From assembly GCF_001428005.1 (NCBI RefSeq), contig NZ_LMSB01000045.1:62001-126000 (forward strand): a stretch of DNA of 64,000 nucleotides. Reading direction: 5' to 3'. A model generated the notes under the pieces. The model saw only the letters and a program-made list of their open reading frames with translations, had not been told where the DNA came from and searched no databases. Numbering within the stretch: position 1 is the stretch's first letter; the number at the start of each line of letters is the position of its first letter. This document shows, one piece after another, positions 16,963 through 25,991 of this stretch. The position numbers and the translations under genes were made by a program. This DNA comes from Arthrobacter sp. Soil736. Lineage in GTDB: Bacteria > Actinomycetota > Actinomycetes > Actinomycetales > Micrococcaceae.

Positions 16963-16987
16963 CTGCGTTCAGGTGATTGTGCGCAGC

Positions 16988-17646
16988 TTATTCGGAGACC
17001 ACCTTGATGTTGAACACGCGGCCGCCCTGCCGAAGGAAGATGCGGAGCCACAGCGGAAGCCACATCTCCATCCCCCCGCGCCGCTTCGAGGGGACCCAGG
17101 TCCCTGATGTGTTCCGGCCGCCAGCCGAATTCCCGCAGGAGCCCGGCCACCACTTCCTTGGCCCCGGCGTCGTCGCCGGCCATGAACACGTCATGGTCGC
17201 CGCCGGCCAGGCGGTCCGGAGCCACCATGACGTCGGCCCGCATGGTGTTCAGGGCCGTGACCACGCGGGCCGTGGGGAAGGACCGCTGGATGGTTTCCGC
17301 GAGGCTGTCCGTATTCGAGATGGCGAGCGACGGCGGGAAGCCCGCCGAATGGTCCAGCGGATTCGCCACATCAATGAGCACCTTGCCGTCCAGGTTCCTC
17401 GTGCTGGCGGCGGCCAGCACTTCCAGCGATACGGCTCCGGGAGTCGCGTTGATGATCACTTCGCCGTCCGCGGCGGCGTCGAAGAACGTGGCGGCCTTCG
17501 CATGTGGGCCGGCGCCGGCGGCCCACTCCACCGCCGCCTCGGTGGGTGGCACTCCGGGACCCGATGGTGACATGGTGGCCCGTCTGGACCAGTTTTCCGG
17601 CCAGGGTCCTGCCCACCGGGCCGGTGCCAAGAACTGCAATCCTCAT
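16988..17646 (-). pseudogene. NADPH-dependent F420 reductase-like gene with two frameshifts
   Basis: Three frames together make one NAD(P)-binding protein of the NADP-oxidoreductase/F420-reductase-like group. Frame A holds the start MRIAVLGTGPVGRTLAGKLV and runs to HHVTIGSRSATH. Frame B runs from EAAVEWAAGAG to RPEHIRDLGPLEAARG and contains most of the fold. Frame C ends with MEMWLPLWLRIFLRQGG and FNIKVVSE. The first shift is near 17550; the second is in a run of six C at 17072-17077. One extra base at each site explains both. The ATG at 17646 has GGAGG seven bases upstream. It is either a young pseudogene or carries two sequencing errors. Confidence 0.8.
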
Positions 17647-17782
17647 GTCCAACCTCCATCACTGGTCTGTTATGTAACGCTTACATTGTCCGCCCCTCCG
17701 GCGCAGTGGCGGATGCCCGGACCCGGCCGTGCGGACCCTGACATCGGCCGCTTAACACCGGCGGAGTTTCCGGCAGTGCCCA

Positions 17783-17794
17783 TAGACTGGATCC
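17783..17794 (+). promoter_or_regulatory. Probable leaderless -10 box of the chorismate mutase gene
   Basis: TAGACT (17783-17788) ends six bases before the ATG at 17795, so transcription is likely to start at the start codon. No clear -35 is present. Confidence 0.5.
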
Positions 17795-18259
17795 ATGACC
17801 GAGCTAAACCATGATCTGCCTGACACCGACTCCTACGACCCGGCCGCGAGTTCCCTCGCCGGGCACGTGGATCCTTCAGTGATGGCCGAGCTGCTGTCGA
17901 TCCGGTCGAGCATCGACAACATCGATGCAACGCTCGTGTACCTCCTGGCGGAACGGTTCAAAGCGACCCAGAAGGTGGGCTTCCTTAAGGCGGCACACCG
18001 GCTTCCGGCGGGTGATCCCGGGCGTGAGACCGCCCAGATCGCCAGGCTGCGGCGGCTCGCCGAGGATGCACAGCTGGACCCCGCCTTCGCGGAAAAGTTC
18101 CTGAACTTCATCATCGGCGAGGTGATCCGGCACCACGAGGCGATCGCCGAGGACCACAACGCAGCCGGCGGCAACCACAGGCCCGACGGCGGCGGCGCGT
18201 CAGCCGGAGCCGCAGCAGGCCCGTCCGCAGCTGGCCCATCCGCCTCGTTCAGCGCCTAA
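17795..18259 (+). CDS. Chorismate mutase, AroQ class
   Basis: 154 residues. The AroQ helical fold is seen at about 33-120: LLSIRSSIDNIDATLVYLLA carries the first conserved arginine, and ERFKATQKVGFLKA has the catalytic R/K pair; RETAQIARLRRLA and FLNFIIGEVIRHH complete it. It turns chorismate into prephenate for phenylalanine and tyrosine synthesis in the cytoplasm. The last ~35 residues are a low-complexity Ala/Gly tail with no assigned role. No signal peptide, so not the secreted type. The MetE-like gene follows three bases later and is probably co-transcribed. Confidence 0.9.
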   Translation: MTELNHDLPDTDSYDPAASSLAGHVDPSVMAELLSIRSSIDNIDATLVYLLAERFKATQKVGFLKAAHRLPAGDPGRETAQIARLRRLAEDAQLDPAFAEKFLNFIIGEVIRHHEAIAEDHNAAGGNHRPDGGGASAGAAAGPSAAGPSASFSA

Positions 18260-18262
18260 GCC

Positions 18263-19309
18263 GTGACTGAAGCAGCAACGTCACCGCAACGGCAGGTGAC
18301 CGCCACCGCCCTCGGGCCATGGCCCGGGCAGGACCCGGTCGAAGCCACCAGGATCATCCGCGGGGAACTTGGCAGCCCGCATCTTCCGTTCCTTGCCGAG
18401 CTCCCCGGCCGGGGAGTGGGCGCGGACGCCATCGGCCGGACGGCGTCCCTGCTCGTGGAGATGGCAGTGGATGTCCAGCCCCATGGCTGGCGCATCGTCG
18501 ACCGGCCCGGGCGTGACCTCATCCGGGCCAGGTCGGCGCTTTCCACGGATATCAACGTGCTCGCCGATGTCGCCGGAGAAGAGGACGGCCAGGCTGCCGC
18601 TGAATTCAAGGTCCAGCTGCGGGGGCCGCTGAGCCTGGCCGCCGGACTGCACCTCCACAACGGCGAACGGGCCCTGATCGACTACGGTGCACGCCGCGAC
18701 ATTGCAGCCTCCCTTGCCGCCGGCGTTGGCGAGCACCTCACCCGTGTGTCCGCTGCCGTGCCGGGTGCACGGCTCGTGGTGCAGCTCGACGAACCGGACA
18801 TCGCCTCCGTCCTGGCCGGCACCATTCCCACCTCCAGCGGCTACCGGACGCTGCGGTCCGTCGCCGGGCAGGAAGTGACGGAGCTGTGGCGCGTGGTGAT
18901 TGACGCCGTCCGCGACGCCGGGGCCACCGAGATCGTCGTCGCCGTCCCGGAGATTGAGGCCCCGTTCGACAGGATCCTGGCGGCCGGCGCTGACGGCATT
19001 GCCGTTCCGCTGAAGGCGCTGACATCCCGCCAGTGGGAACAGTTGGCCGAAGCGGTTGAAGCCGGCAAGAGGGTCTGGGCCGGCGCCCTGCGCGTGGACA
19101 ACCCTGCTGCCGAGCTGCCCAGGGTCGCCGACGTCGTGGATACGGTACGGCGCCCCTGGCAGCAGCTGGGGTTGCCGTTGGCGGCGCTGGGGACGCTCCG
19201 GATCACGCCGTCAGGTGGGCTTGAGGAGCACACGCCCAAGGCCGCGACGGCGGTGCTCACGCGCCTGACGCAGGCGGCCGACGGCCTGAACCAGCTGGCG
19301 CTCGGCTGA
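18263..19309 (+). CDS. MetE-like (cobalamin-independent methionine synthase) barrel protein
   Basis: 348 residues with the actinobacterial MetE-like fold seen in mycobacterial Rv3015c. Segments include HLPFLAELPGRGVGADAIGR, the barrel strand LVVQLDEPDIASVLAGTIPT and the end LGTLRITPSGGLEEHTP. The protein is half the length of MetE, and the His-Cys zinc site of true methionine synthases is not evident; I saw no convincing H-x-C motif. So catalysis of methyl transfer is doubtful and the role unknown. The start is GTG at 18263, three bases after the chorismate mutase stop. Confidence 0.75.
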   Translation: MTEAATSPQRQVTATALGPWPGQDPVEATRIIRGELGSPHLPFLAELPGRGVGADAIGRTASLLVEMAVDVQPHGWRIVDRPGRDLIRARSALSTDINVLADVAGEEDGQAAAEFKVQLRGPLSLAAGLHLHNGERALIDYGARRDIAASLAAGVGEHLTRVSAAVPGARLVVQLDEPDIASVLAGTIPTSSGYRTLRSVAGQEVTELWRVVIDAVRDAGATEIVVAVPEIEAPFDRILAAGADGIAVPLKALTSRQWEQLAEAVEAGKRVWAGALRVDNPAAELPRVADVVDTVRRPWQQLGLPLAALGTLRITPSGGLEEHTPKAATAVLTRLTQAADGLNQLALG

Positions 19310-19313
19310 GGCG

Positions 19314-20036
19314 TCAGGTCCGTTGTTCCCAGCGGTCCGGCCTGGCATGCGACGGGAGGAAGCCTGGCGCCGAACTCCCGCCCTGATACGACTCCAGCCG
19401 GTAATCGAAGTGCCCGGCATAGACCAGGACCAGCCCGACCTGCGGCTGGATCACCTTCACCTGGATCCGGTGCCTGCCGTGCGCTCCTTCTGAGGGGTCC
19501 CACCACTGCTCGGCATAGGCTTTGGCATCGAGACGCGCCGGCAGCTGCACGCGCAGCGGCCCCAGGAACAGGCGGGACGCCTCGGAGACCCCCCGGAGCC
19601 GGCCCTCCGCCGTCGCGCTCAGGTTCAGGTCGGTGACCAGCCGTCGGTACCTGCCCACATAGTCCACGAGCCGCGCCGCTCCGGAGGGATCGCCGGGGCC
19701 GGCGGTGCGCACGCTGGTGGTGTCCTGGAAAATCCGGGTGCGGCCGGGAAAGAAGATCTGCCGGCGGGCGGTCAGGCTCGAGCGGCCGAACGGGTCCAGA
19801 TGCGCATGGTTTTCGATCCGGAAGGGCACGCCCTCGCCGTACTCCGGAAAGAACGCCTCCTCGTTGGCGGTCAACCCCAGCAGCGGCCGCAGCCAGCGCT
19901 GCCGGCAGCCCACGACGTCGAACACGCCTTCGCCGACGCCGTAGCGGCCGGATCCGGGAGCCAACGAAAAGTAGTCCTGAAGTTCGGGCTGAAGGCGGGC
20001 GAAGCCGGCACCCATGGCCTGCTGGTAGATCGGCAT
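19314..20036 (-). CDS. DUF4166-like protein
   Basis: 240 residues, no signal peptide or membrane helix. The pattern FFPEYGEGVPFRIENHAH, then DPFGRSSLTARRQIFFPGRT, RLVDYVGRYRRLVTDLNLS and RIQVKVIQPQVGLVLVYAG resembles DUF4166 as I recall it. The domain has no known activity. The ATG at 20036 has AGGAGGT upstream and fits the conserved start; the in-frame extension upstream does not look coding. It is convergent with the MetE-like gene and probably separate from the DUF58 operon behind it. Confidence 0.65.
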   Translation of the reverse strand: MPIYQQAMGAGFARLQPELQDYFSLAPGSGRYGVGEGVFDVVGCRQRWLRPLLGLTANEEAFFPEYGEGVPFRIENHAHLDPFGRSSLTARRQIFFPGRTRIFQDTTSVRTAGPGDPSGAARLVDYVGRYRRLVTDLNLSATAEGRLRGVSEASRLFLGPLRVQLPARLDAKAYAEQWWDPSEGAHGRHRIQVKVIQPQVGLVLVYAGHFDYRLESYQGGSSAPGFLPSHARPDRWEQRT

Positions 20037-20091
20037 GTTCACGGGGGACCTCCTGATGGGCTGATCTGCTGAACTGAATCCTAGCTGCCGC

Positions 20092-21384
20092 TCACAGCCG
20101 GCCCGCCGCCTTGAGCCGGATGTAGGTGTCAGCCAGCGCAGGGGGCAGCTGATGGGGCTCCGCGTCCACAACCTCCACGCCCAGGTGGCGGAGCTGCAGG
20201 CTCACCGCCGCCCGCTCCAGCAGGGCGCGTTCCGCAGCCGCCGCGCGGAACACTTGTGCCGCCGTCGTCCGTTCCCGCAGCATTTCGCCCAGCATCGGAT
20301 CGCGGACTGAGGCCACCACGACTACGTGCTGCTGAGCCAGCCGCGCGGCCATCGGAATGAGCCCCTCCTCCGGAGCGCCGCCGTCGAGCGACGTCAGCAG
20401 CACCACGAGTGAGCGGTGCGCGGAAACGGCCCGGACCTGCCCGGGAATCTGTGCCCAGTCAAGCTCGATCAGTTCCGCTTCGAGGGGCGCCATGGCCTGC
20501 ACGAGCTGACCCAGCAGGTTTCCGCCGGCAGCCGTTCCTGCCCTGGCACGGGTCCGGCGGTCGAAGGCGAAGAAGTCCACCCGGTCCCCGCCCCGTTCGG
20601 CGAGGACGGCCAGCAGCAGTGCCGCCTCGATTCCCGTGTCCAGGCGCGGTTCGTCGTTGATGCGCGCGGCAGCGGTCCGCGACGTGTCCAGCATGATCAC
20701 CACCCGCCGGTCACGTTCCGGCCGCCACGTGCGGACCACGACGGCGGACCGCCTCGCCGTGGCGCGCCAGTCGATGGAGCGGACATCGTCGCCGCGGACG
20801 TAGTCGCGGAGGGAATCGAACTCGGTGCCGGCGCCGCGGATCTGGACGGCGGCTTTGCCGTCCAGTTCCCGGAGCTTCCGCAACTTCGAGGGGAGGTGGC
20901 GGCGCGAGTTGAACGGCGGCAGCACGCGGACCGATCCCGGGCACTGCACGGTTTTTTGGCGTGCGGCCAGGCGGAGCGGGCCGAAGGATCGAAGGGTGAC
21001 GTGCGGCGCGGTGAGATCGCCCCTCCTGACGGGCCGCAGCCGGACGGTCAGACGCCGTCTTTCGCCCGGCGGGACCTCTGATTCCTGGACCGGGTTCACC
21101 GCCCCGGCGGACGGTTGCCAGGCGTCCCGAACCACTCCCCTCAGCGCCCGTTTCCCGGTGTTGTGAACCGTGAGCACCGACTCGGCGGTGCCGGCCAAGG
21201 TGACGTTGCCGGGCGCGGACCGCTCGACGGCAACGTGCGCCAGTGATGCGGCCAGGCCCAGGTCCAGCAGGACCAGCGCGGCAAGCACAAGGACCACCGC
21301 CAGCGCAGCTTCCCACCCGGGGAAAAAGAGCACAGGACACAGTCCGGCCAGGGCCAGGAGCACCAACCTCCCCGAAATTGCCAT
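20092..21384 (-). CDS. DUF58-domain protein
   Basis: 430 residues. Two helices at the N-terminus (LVLLALAGLCPVLFF, VLVLAALVLLDLGLA) anchor it. The DUF58 core is GTEFDSLRDYVRGDDVRSID followed by WRATARR, and a vWA-like fold carries VIMLDTSRTA, a MIDAS-like stretch. DUF58 proteins work together with MoxR ATPases as chaperone-like assembly factors, often for membrane or envelope complexes. The gene follows the MoxR gene by four bases and is the last of a five-gene operon. Confidence 0.88.
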   Translation of the reverse strand: MAISGRLVLLALAGLCPVLFFPGWEAALAVVLVLAALVLLDLGLAASLAHVAVERSAPGNVTLAGTAESVLTVHNTGKRALRGVVRDAWQPSAGAVNPVQESEVPPGERRRLTVRLRPVRRGDLTAPHVTLRSFGPLRLAARQKTVQCPGSVRVLPPFNSRRHLPSKLRKLRELDGKAAVQIRGAGTEFDSLRDYVRGDDVRSIDWRATARRSAVVVRTWRPERDRRVVIMLDTSRTAAARINDEPRLDTGIEAALLLAVLAERGGDRVDFFAFDRRTRARAGTAAGGNLLGQLVQAMAPLEAELIELDWAQIPGQVRAVSAHRSLVVLLTSLDGGAPEEGLIPMAARLAQQHVVVVASVRDPMLGEMLRERTTAAQVFRAAAAERALLERAAVSLQLRHLGVEVVDAEPHQLPPALADTYIRLKAAGRL

Positions 21385-21388
21385 CGGC

Positions 21389-22426
21389 TCAGCGGGGGAC
21401 AGGTACGGACGTCAGGATGCTTCCCAGGACATCGTCGGCCTGGACGCCGTCCATGAGTGCCTCGGGCCGGAGCACCACGCGGTGCCGCAGGCACGGAAGG
21501 GCGAGCGCCTTGACGTCATCCGGGGTGACGAAATCGCGGCCGGACAGCCAGGCCCAGGCCCGTGATGCGTTCATCAGGGCAGTGGCTCCGCGGGGCGATA
21601 CGCCCAGCTGGAACGAGGGGGCTGAACGGGTAGCGCGGACAAGGTCCACGATGTAGCCCATGACTTCGGGCGCCACAGTCACGGCCGCCACAGCGCGGCG
21701 GGCCCGCTCCAGCTCGTCCGCGCCCGCCACCGGACGGATGCCCGCGGCGGCCAGGTCACGGGGGTCGAAGCCGGCGGCATGCCGGCGGATGACCTCGATT
21801 TCGGCGGAACGGTCCGGCAGGGGCATGGTCAGCTTGAGGAGGAACCGGTCCAGCTGCGCTTCCGGCAGGGGATAGGTGCCTTCGTACTCCACCGGGTTCT
21901 GCGTGGCCGCAACGATGAAGGGCACGGGAAGCAGCCGCGACACACCGTCCACGGAGACCTGGCGCTCCTCCATGGCCTCCAGGAGCGAGGCCTGGGTCTT
22001 CGGCGGGGTCCTGTTGATCTCGTCTGCCAGGAGCATGTTGGTGAAAACCGGCCCCTCACGGAAACTGAAGTCGGAATTGGCCGCGTCGTAGACGAGGGAC
22101 CCGGTGACGTCGCCCGGCATGAGGTCCGGCGTGAATTGCACGCGCTTGGTGTCGAGGCTCAGGGCCGCGGACAGCGCGCGGACCAGCAGCGTCTTCGCCA
22201 CGCCCGGGACCCCTTCGAGCAACACGTGGCCGCGTGACAAGAGGGCGATCAGCATGCCGGTGACTGTGGATTCCTGCCCGACGACGGCCTTGGCCACCTC
22301 GTGCCGCACATCGAGGAGTGCCTGGCGGACCGGGTCGGGCGCCCGGTAAGCGGACGGTCCGGTCAAGGTGGTCACCGGGGCATCGCCGTAGTTCCCGGGA
22401 ACATCGCCGGTTGGTTGGTCGCTCAT
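21389..22426 (-). CDS. MoxR-family AAA ATPase
   Basis: 345 residues. The AAA core has Walker A EGVPGVAKTLLVRALS, Walker B-like LLADEINRTPPKTQ and LLEAMEERQVSVDG, and the sensor part IVAATQNPVEYEGTYPLPEA, all typical of MoxR. These ATPases remodel partner proteins that carry vWA domains, here most likely the DUF58 protein encoded next. The ATG at 22426 overlaps the stop of the DUF4350 gene (ATGA), showing coupling; the family also begins near there. Confidence 0.92.
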   Translation of the reverse strand: MSDQPTGDVPGNYGDAPVTTLTGPSAYRAPDPVRQALLDVRHEVAKAVVGQESTVTGMLIALLSRGHVLLEGVPGVAKTLLVRALSAALSLDTKRVQFTPDLMPGDVTGSLVYDAANSDFSFREGPVFTNMLLADEINRTPPKTQASLLEAMEERQVSVDGVSRLLPVPFIVAATQNPVEYEGTYPLPEAQLDRFLLKLTMPLPDRSAEIEVIRRHAAGFDPRDLAAAGIRPVAGADELERARRAVAAVTVAPEVMGYIVDLVRATRSAPSFQLGVSPRGATALMNASRAWAWLSGRDFVTPDDVKALALPCLRHRVVLRPEALMDGVQADDVLGSILTSVPVPR

Positions 22427-23646
22427 GTAGTGGTTACCTCTTTCTCTAGTACCGCAAGCTCCTGGGCCCAACTCACGAGCTGGGCTTCCGTTTGCGGGCG
22501 GCGGTGCAGGATGCGATATGTGTCGGCAGGGTCGCGGTCCAAGTGCCTGGCCGCGGCCGACGCCACGTCAGCGGATTCCACGCCAGCCCCAAGCCGAAGG
22601 GATCCGGCAAGGCGGACCAGGGTCCCTGCCCGGAGATTGTCCGCCGCCCGGTCCACGGCGTGCGCATCGTGGTACAGGCGGGCCCTGCCCTCGGCCGTTT
22701 CGGCGGCCTTGACGGTAACCGGCAGGGGCTCGAAGACCAGCGGCCCGAGGCGCCTTCCCCGCCAAAAGACCGCCAGCAGCGCCACGAAGGTGAGCCACGG
22801 GCCCAGGACGGCCGCCCAGTCCGGGGCGAGGTCGTCCAGGGTTTTGGGGGACGCCGCGGTGCCAAGGTCCGCCACGCCCGGCAGGTACCAGACGAGGTGA
22901 CTTTGGCTGCCCAAGGTCCGCAGGGTCAGGGCCGCGTTGCCGTTTTCGTCCAGCAGGCGGTTGTTGATTATCGCCGTGCTGCCGAGGACCACCAGCTTTC
23001 CGTTCTCCGCCGAGGAGTAGAGCCCGCGCACGTTGCCGGCAACCCCGTAGCAGACACTGCCGCCGGTGTAGAGGAAGCCCTGGTCGGCGCTGACTGCCCC
23101 CGCCGCCTCGGCATCGGCAACGGAACACCCCGGCTCCAGCGTGGTTGCCGGCTCCGGAACCACACCGGCCTGTCGGACGGTGGCACCCAGACCGGACAGG
23201 GTGGCGAGGCGCGGCGAGACGACCACCAGGCGGTCGGTGGCTGCCAGCAATTGGGGGAGCCGTTCAGGCTGCAGGAAACCGCGCTGATCATAGAGCAGGA
23301 CGGTGGATCCGCTGCCCTCCCGGCGGGTAGCAGCAATTGACGCCAGTGTTTGCTCGAAGGACTCGGACTGCTCGACAGTTACGCCATGGCGGCCCAGAAT
23401 TTCAGCCGCGGCCTTGGCGCCGTTCGGTGCAGGGTTTCGGATGGACAGCTCGGTGGAATCGGCCCGCGGTGACAGTTGCATGGTGAGGATCACGGCGAGG
23501 GCGGCGACCATGGCCAGGCTAAAGACGAACCGCGCCCGGTGCCGCCGGATCCAGCGGGGAAACCTCCGCGCATCCACGCCGGGGACGGGCCCGCCGCTGA
23601 CGGATTCGCTGCCGCCAGGTGGGTGGACCAGCTGCGGGGCTGTCAC
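22423..23646 (-). CDS. DUF4350-domain membrane protein
   Basis: 407 residues. A helix at about 35-55 (ARFVFSLAMVAALAVILTMQ) and one near 280 (WLTFVALLAVFWRGRRLG) bracket an outer region of some 220 residues. That region is DUF4350-like: NGAKAAAEILGRHGVTVEQ, VLLYDQRGFLQPERLPQLL, LVVVSPRLATL. It is part of the MoxR/DUF58/DUF4129 set found in many actinobacteria; the function of the set is unknown, though an envelope role is likely. Start GTG at 23646 overlaps the stop of the DUF4129 gene (GTGA). Confidence 0.82.
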   Translation of the reverse strand: MTAPQLVHPPGGSESVSGGPVPGVDARRFPRWIRRHRARFVFSLAMVAALAVILTMQLSPRADSTELSIRNPAPNGAKAAAEILGRHGVTVEQSESFEQTLASIAATRREGSGSTVLLYDQRGFLQPERLPQLLAATDRLVVVSPRLATLSGLGATVRQAGVVPEPATTLEPGCSVADAEAAGAVSADQGFLYTGGSVCYGVAGNVRGLYSSAENGKLVVLGSTAIINNRLLDENGNAALTLRTLGSQSHLVWYLPGVADLGTAASPKTLDDLAPDWAAVLGPWLTFVALLAVFWRGRRLGPLVFEPLPVTVKAAETAEGRARLYHDAHAVDRAADNLRAGTLVRLAGSLRLGAGVESADVASAAARHLDRDPADTYRILHRRPQTEAQLVSWAQELAVLEKEVTTT

Positions 23647-24353
23647 TTCGGCACCGCGAGCCCGGCGGAAGCGCTGTCCGCATAAGTCGGCGTGAGGGAG
23701 TCAAGGGTCGAGTCCAGGTCGGCCATGGCGGCGTGGTCGGCTGCCTCGGCGCTGCTGCTTCCGTAGCGCACGGAGTCAAACACGCGTGCCGCTTCTGCCA
23801 GCCTCCCGGCCGCCGGCCGGAACACGCGTGAGAGCTGTTCGGCAGCTTCGTCCGCTGTGCGGCCCGGCTGGGGCTCGAGGACCGCCCGGTCTTCGGCGGA
23901 GCGCACCAGGGCGCGAAACTGATCGACGACGGCGGCCGGCCAGTCGCCGCGGGCCGCTGCGGCTGCCGCTTGGCGGCGGTACGCTGCGGCGGTGACCCCG
24001 TCGTCGGCGTCGAATACTTCTTTCGGCGCCCGGCGACGGGTGTTGAGCCGCGGCCGGGCCAGGATGATGGCCACGCCCAGCAGGACAGCGATGCCTATGC
24101 CGATGAGAGGGGCCGTTGGAGTGCCCTCGGCCGTTGCCTGACCGTCGCCTAATGACTGCAGCCAGTCCAGGAATTGCCGCCAGAGTTCGGCAAGCCAGTC
24201 CGGTTCGGCATCCCTATACTCCCGTTTGGACAACTCCTCCACGGCCCAGCGCCGCGCCTCGTCCCGGTCGGGCTGCACAGGAGGTTCGGCGGCCAGCAGG
24301 ATCAACGCGGAGCCGGGCCAATCGGCGGCGAAAAGCGCCTGCCGGGCGTTCAT
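23643..24353 (-). CDS. DUF4129-domain membrane protein
   Basis: 236 residues. One membrane helix at about 76-96 (LIGIGIAVLLGVAIILARPR) separates an outer part (ELWRQFLDWLQSLGDG) from a cytoplasmic DUF4129-like part (YRRQAAAAAARGDWPAAVVDQFRALVR ... RTADEAAEQLSRVF). DUF4129 often sits beside MoxR and transglutaminase-like genes. ATG 24353 is chosen because it overlaps the stop of the upstream gene as ATGA; the longer frame to 24761 is antisense-like noise over that gene. Confidence 0.82.
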   Translation of the reverse strand: MNARQALFAADWPGSALILLAAEPPVQPDRDEARRWAVEELSKREYRDAEPDWLAELWRQFLDWLQSLGDGQATAEGTPTAPLIGIGIAVLLGVAIILARPRLNTRRRAPKEVFDADDGVTAAAYRRQAAAAAARGDWPAAVVDQFRALVRSAEDRAVLEPQPGRTADEAAEQLSRVFRPAAGRLAEAARVFDSVRYGSSSAEAADHAAMADLDSTLDSLTPTYADSASAGLAVPK

Positions 24354-25744
24354 CCGCGCATCGGAGGAGCGCCCGACGGCGGGGGCCAGCCCGCCGCGGG
24401 CCCAGCGGAACCGGCGCCGTAAACAGGGACTCCGCGGCCAGGGACCCCGCCGTCGTCCGCCCCGGTTTCCAGCAGCCGGAGCAGCGCGATATCCAGGCCG
24501 TCCTTGCGCATGCGCAAGTCCATGTACAGCAGGGCCATGACTGACGTCTGGAAGGCGAATCCCACGGCACCGGCCAGGGCCGAAACAAGAGCAGAGGCCA
24601 CGGCGACCACGACTCCGATGGCCGCGGCCTGGCCCGCGGCGTCGTGCGGGGCCACCACCCCGGTGAACAGCCCGGAAAGGACGCTGACAGGGATGAGGAC
24701 TATCCGGGCGATGACACCCACGAGGAGGGATACAACCAGGATGATGCCGAAGATGCGCCACCAGTTCCCGCGGGTGATGCTCCAGGAGCGCCGGATCCCG
24801 TCCAGCGCGCCGAGCTCTTCAATGATGATGGCCGCCGGGGCGACGGTCAGCTTCACGGCTACCCACATGAAGGCCGCAAGGAACGCGAGCCCCAATGGAA
24901 ACAAGATTGCGAAGGACAGCACGCCTGCCGTGCCGACCAGCAGGATGGCGATCCCCGCGAACAGCGCCATGGCCAAGAGACCGGCCGCAGCCGCGATGGC
25001 GGCCATCCGCACCAGCGCCCAGGCGCGTCCGCGCGCCAGCAGCCACATCTGCCGGAAGCCCGTGCGCCGGTTCAGGATGGACCTGGCCACGGGAACCACC
25101 ATGGCACCTTGGAGAACGGCGGAAATGAACACGGTCAGGACAGAGAAAACCGCGATGGCGCCAGCCACCGCCAAACCGAAGCCGGCCAGCTCGGAATTGC
25201 TTTGGGTCTGCAGCCAGGCGCCTATCGACGCCTCGGAGGTTGCCCCCGCTGCCGTCAGGACACCGGCGGCGACCGCGCCCAGGGCCTGGGCAAGGAGGCC
25301 CGCACCGAGCATGGCTTTGGGGTTTCGCCTGATGGTTTGGAACGATCCGTCCAGGATCTCGCCGAACATCAGCGGCCGGAGCGGCACTACGCCGGGCTTC
25401 GGCGGTGCGGCATAGGCAGGGTAGCCGGCGGAACGGCCGTGTGGTGCGCCCCAAGGGGGCTGGTTTCCGGGGTGGTTCCCGGGCTGGGGGTTTCCCCATG
25501 GGGGTTGTGGGCCCCAAGGGGGCTGGTTTCCGGGTTGGGGGTTGCCCCATGGGGGTGGTGTGCCCCAGGGCTGCTGGTTTCCGGGTTGGTTCCCGGGTTG
25601 GGGGTTTCCCCATGGGGGTGGTGCGGCCCAGGGCTGCTGCGGCCGTCCGTCCTGGTTGTGGGGGGAAGCAGGGCCCCACGGCTGGCGTCCTGACTCCGGC
25701 GGCAGGTGCTCCGGCGGCGGGCTATTCGGGTCCTGCTGTGACAA
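24350..25744 (-). CDS. Membrane protein with glycerophosphodiesterase membrane domain and Pro-rich head
   Basis: 464 residues. Residues 1-110 are hydrophilic and rich in Pro, Gln, Asn, Gly and Trp, with the repeat PPWGNPQPGNQ in about four copies (37-100). From about 125 on there are six or more membrane helices, with the segment LDGIRRSWSITRGNWWRIFG typical of the membrane domain seen beside glycerophosphoryl diester phosphodiesterases; the catalytic domain is absent. The start is taken as TTG at 25744 since GGGGAGGA precedes it by a few bases; a TATAGT hexamer lies upstream at 25793-25798. It heads the five-gene MoxR operon; the role is unknown. Confidence 0.75.
   Translation of the reverse strand: MSQQDPNSPPPEHLPPESGRQPWGPASPHNQDGRPQQPWAAPPPWGNPQPGNQPGNQQPWGTPPPWGNPQPGNQPPWGPQPPWGNPQPGNHPGNQPPWGAPHGRSAGYPAYAAPPKPGVVPLRPLMFGEILDGSFQTIRRNPKAMLGAGLLAQALGAVAAGVLTAAGATSEASIGAWLQTQSNSELAGFGLAVAGAIAVFSVLTVFISAVLQGAMVVPVARSILNRRTGFRQMWLLARGRAWALVRMAAIAAAAGLLAMALFAGIAILLVGTAGVLSFAILFPLGLAFLAAFMWVAVKLTVAPAAIIIEELGALDGIRRSWSITRGNWWRIFGIILVVSLLVGVIARIVLIPVSVLSGLFTGVVAPHDAAGQAAAIGVVVAVASALVSALAGAVGFAFQTSVMALLYMDLRMRKDGLDIALLRLLETGADDGGVPGRGVPVYGAGSAGPAAGWPPPSGAPPMRG
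25445..25636 (-). repeat. In-gene repeats encoding a Pro/Trp/Asn-rich head
   Basis: About 190 bp of imperfect repeats of 51 or 63 bp within the membrane protein gene. Each unit encodes a variant of PPWGNPQPGNQPGNQ. Unit length stays a multiple of three, so copy changes keep the frame. Confidence 0.8.
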
Positions 25745-25991
25745 CCTGTTCCTCCCCAAGGTTCGCACCGGAAACGGCCGGGCCACTCCAGACTATAGTT
25801 CCGCCGTCGGGCATCCTAGCCTCCGGGAGATTTCACGGCCTGGCGGCGGCGCTACCAGCTACTTCCGGCCCTCAGGGGGCAATGTCTTCCCCGTCGAAGC
25901 CCGGCGTTGCGCGCACGGGAGCAGGGTGTTGACGCCATGCCGAGGATGCGGCCAATAAGACAAAGCAACAGCAATAAGGGAATATATAGCT

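Noticed and set aside
20405..21081. Plus-strand open frames within the DUF58 gene
   Set aside because: Out-of-frame shadows of a clear DUF58 gene with family motifs on the minus strand.
25445..25636. Regular repeats that might be a CRISPR array
   Set aside because: The repeats are within a coding frame, have no unique spacers of constant size, and encode a Pro-rich protein segment; no cas genes are present.
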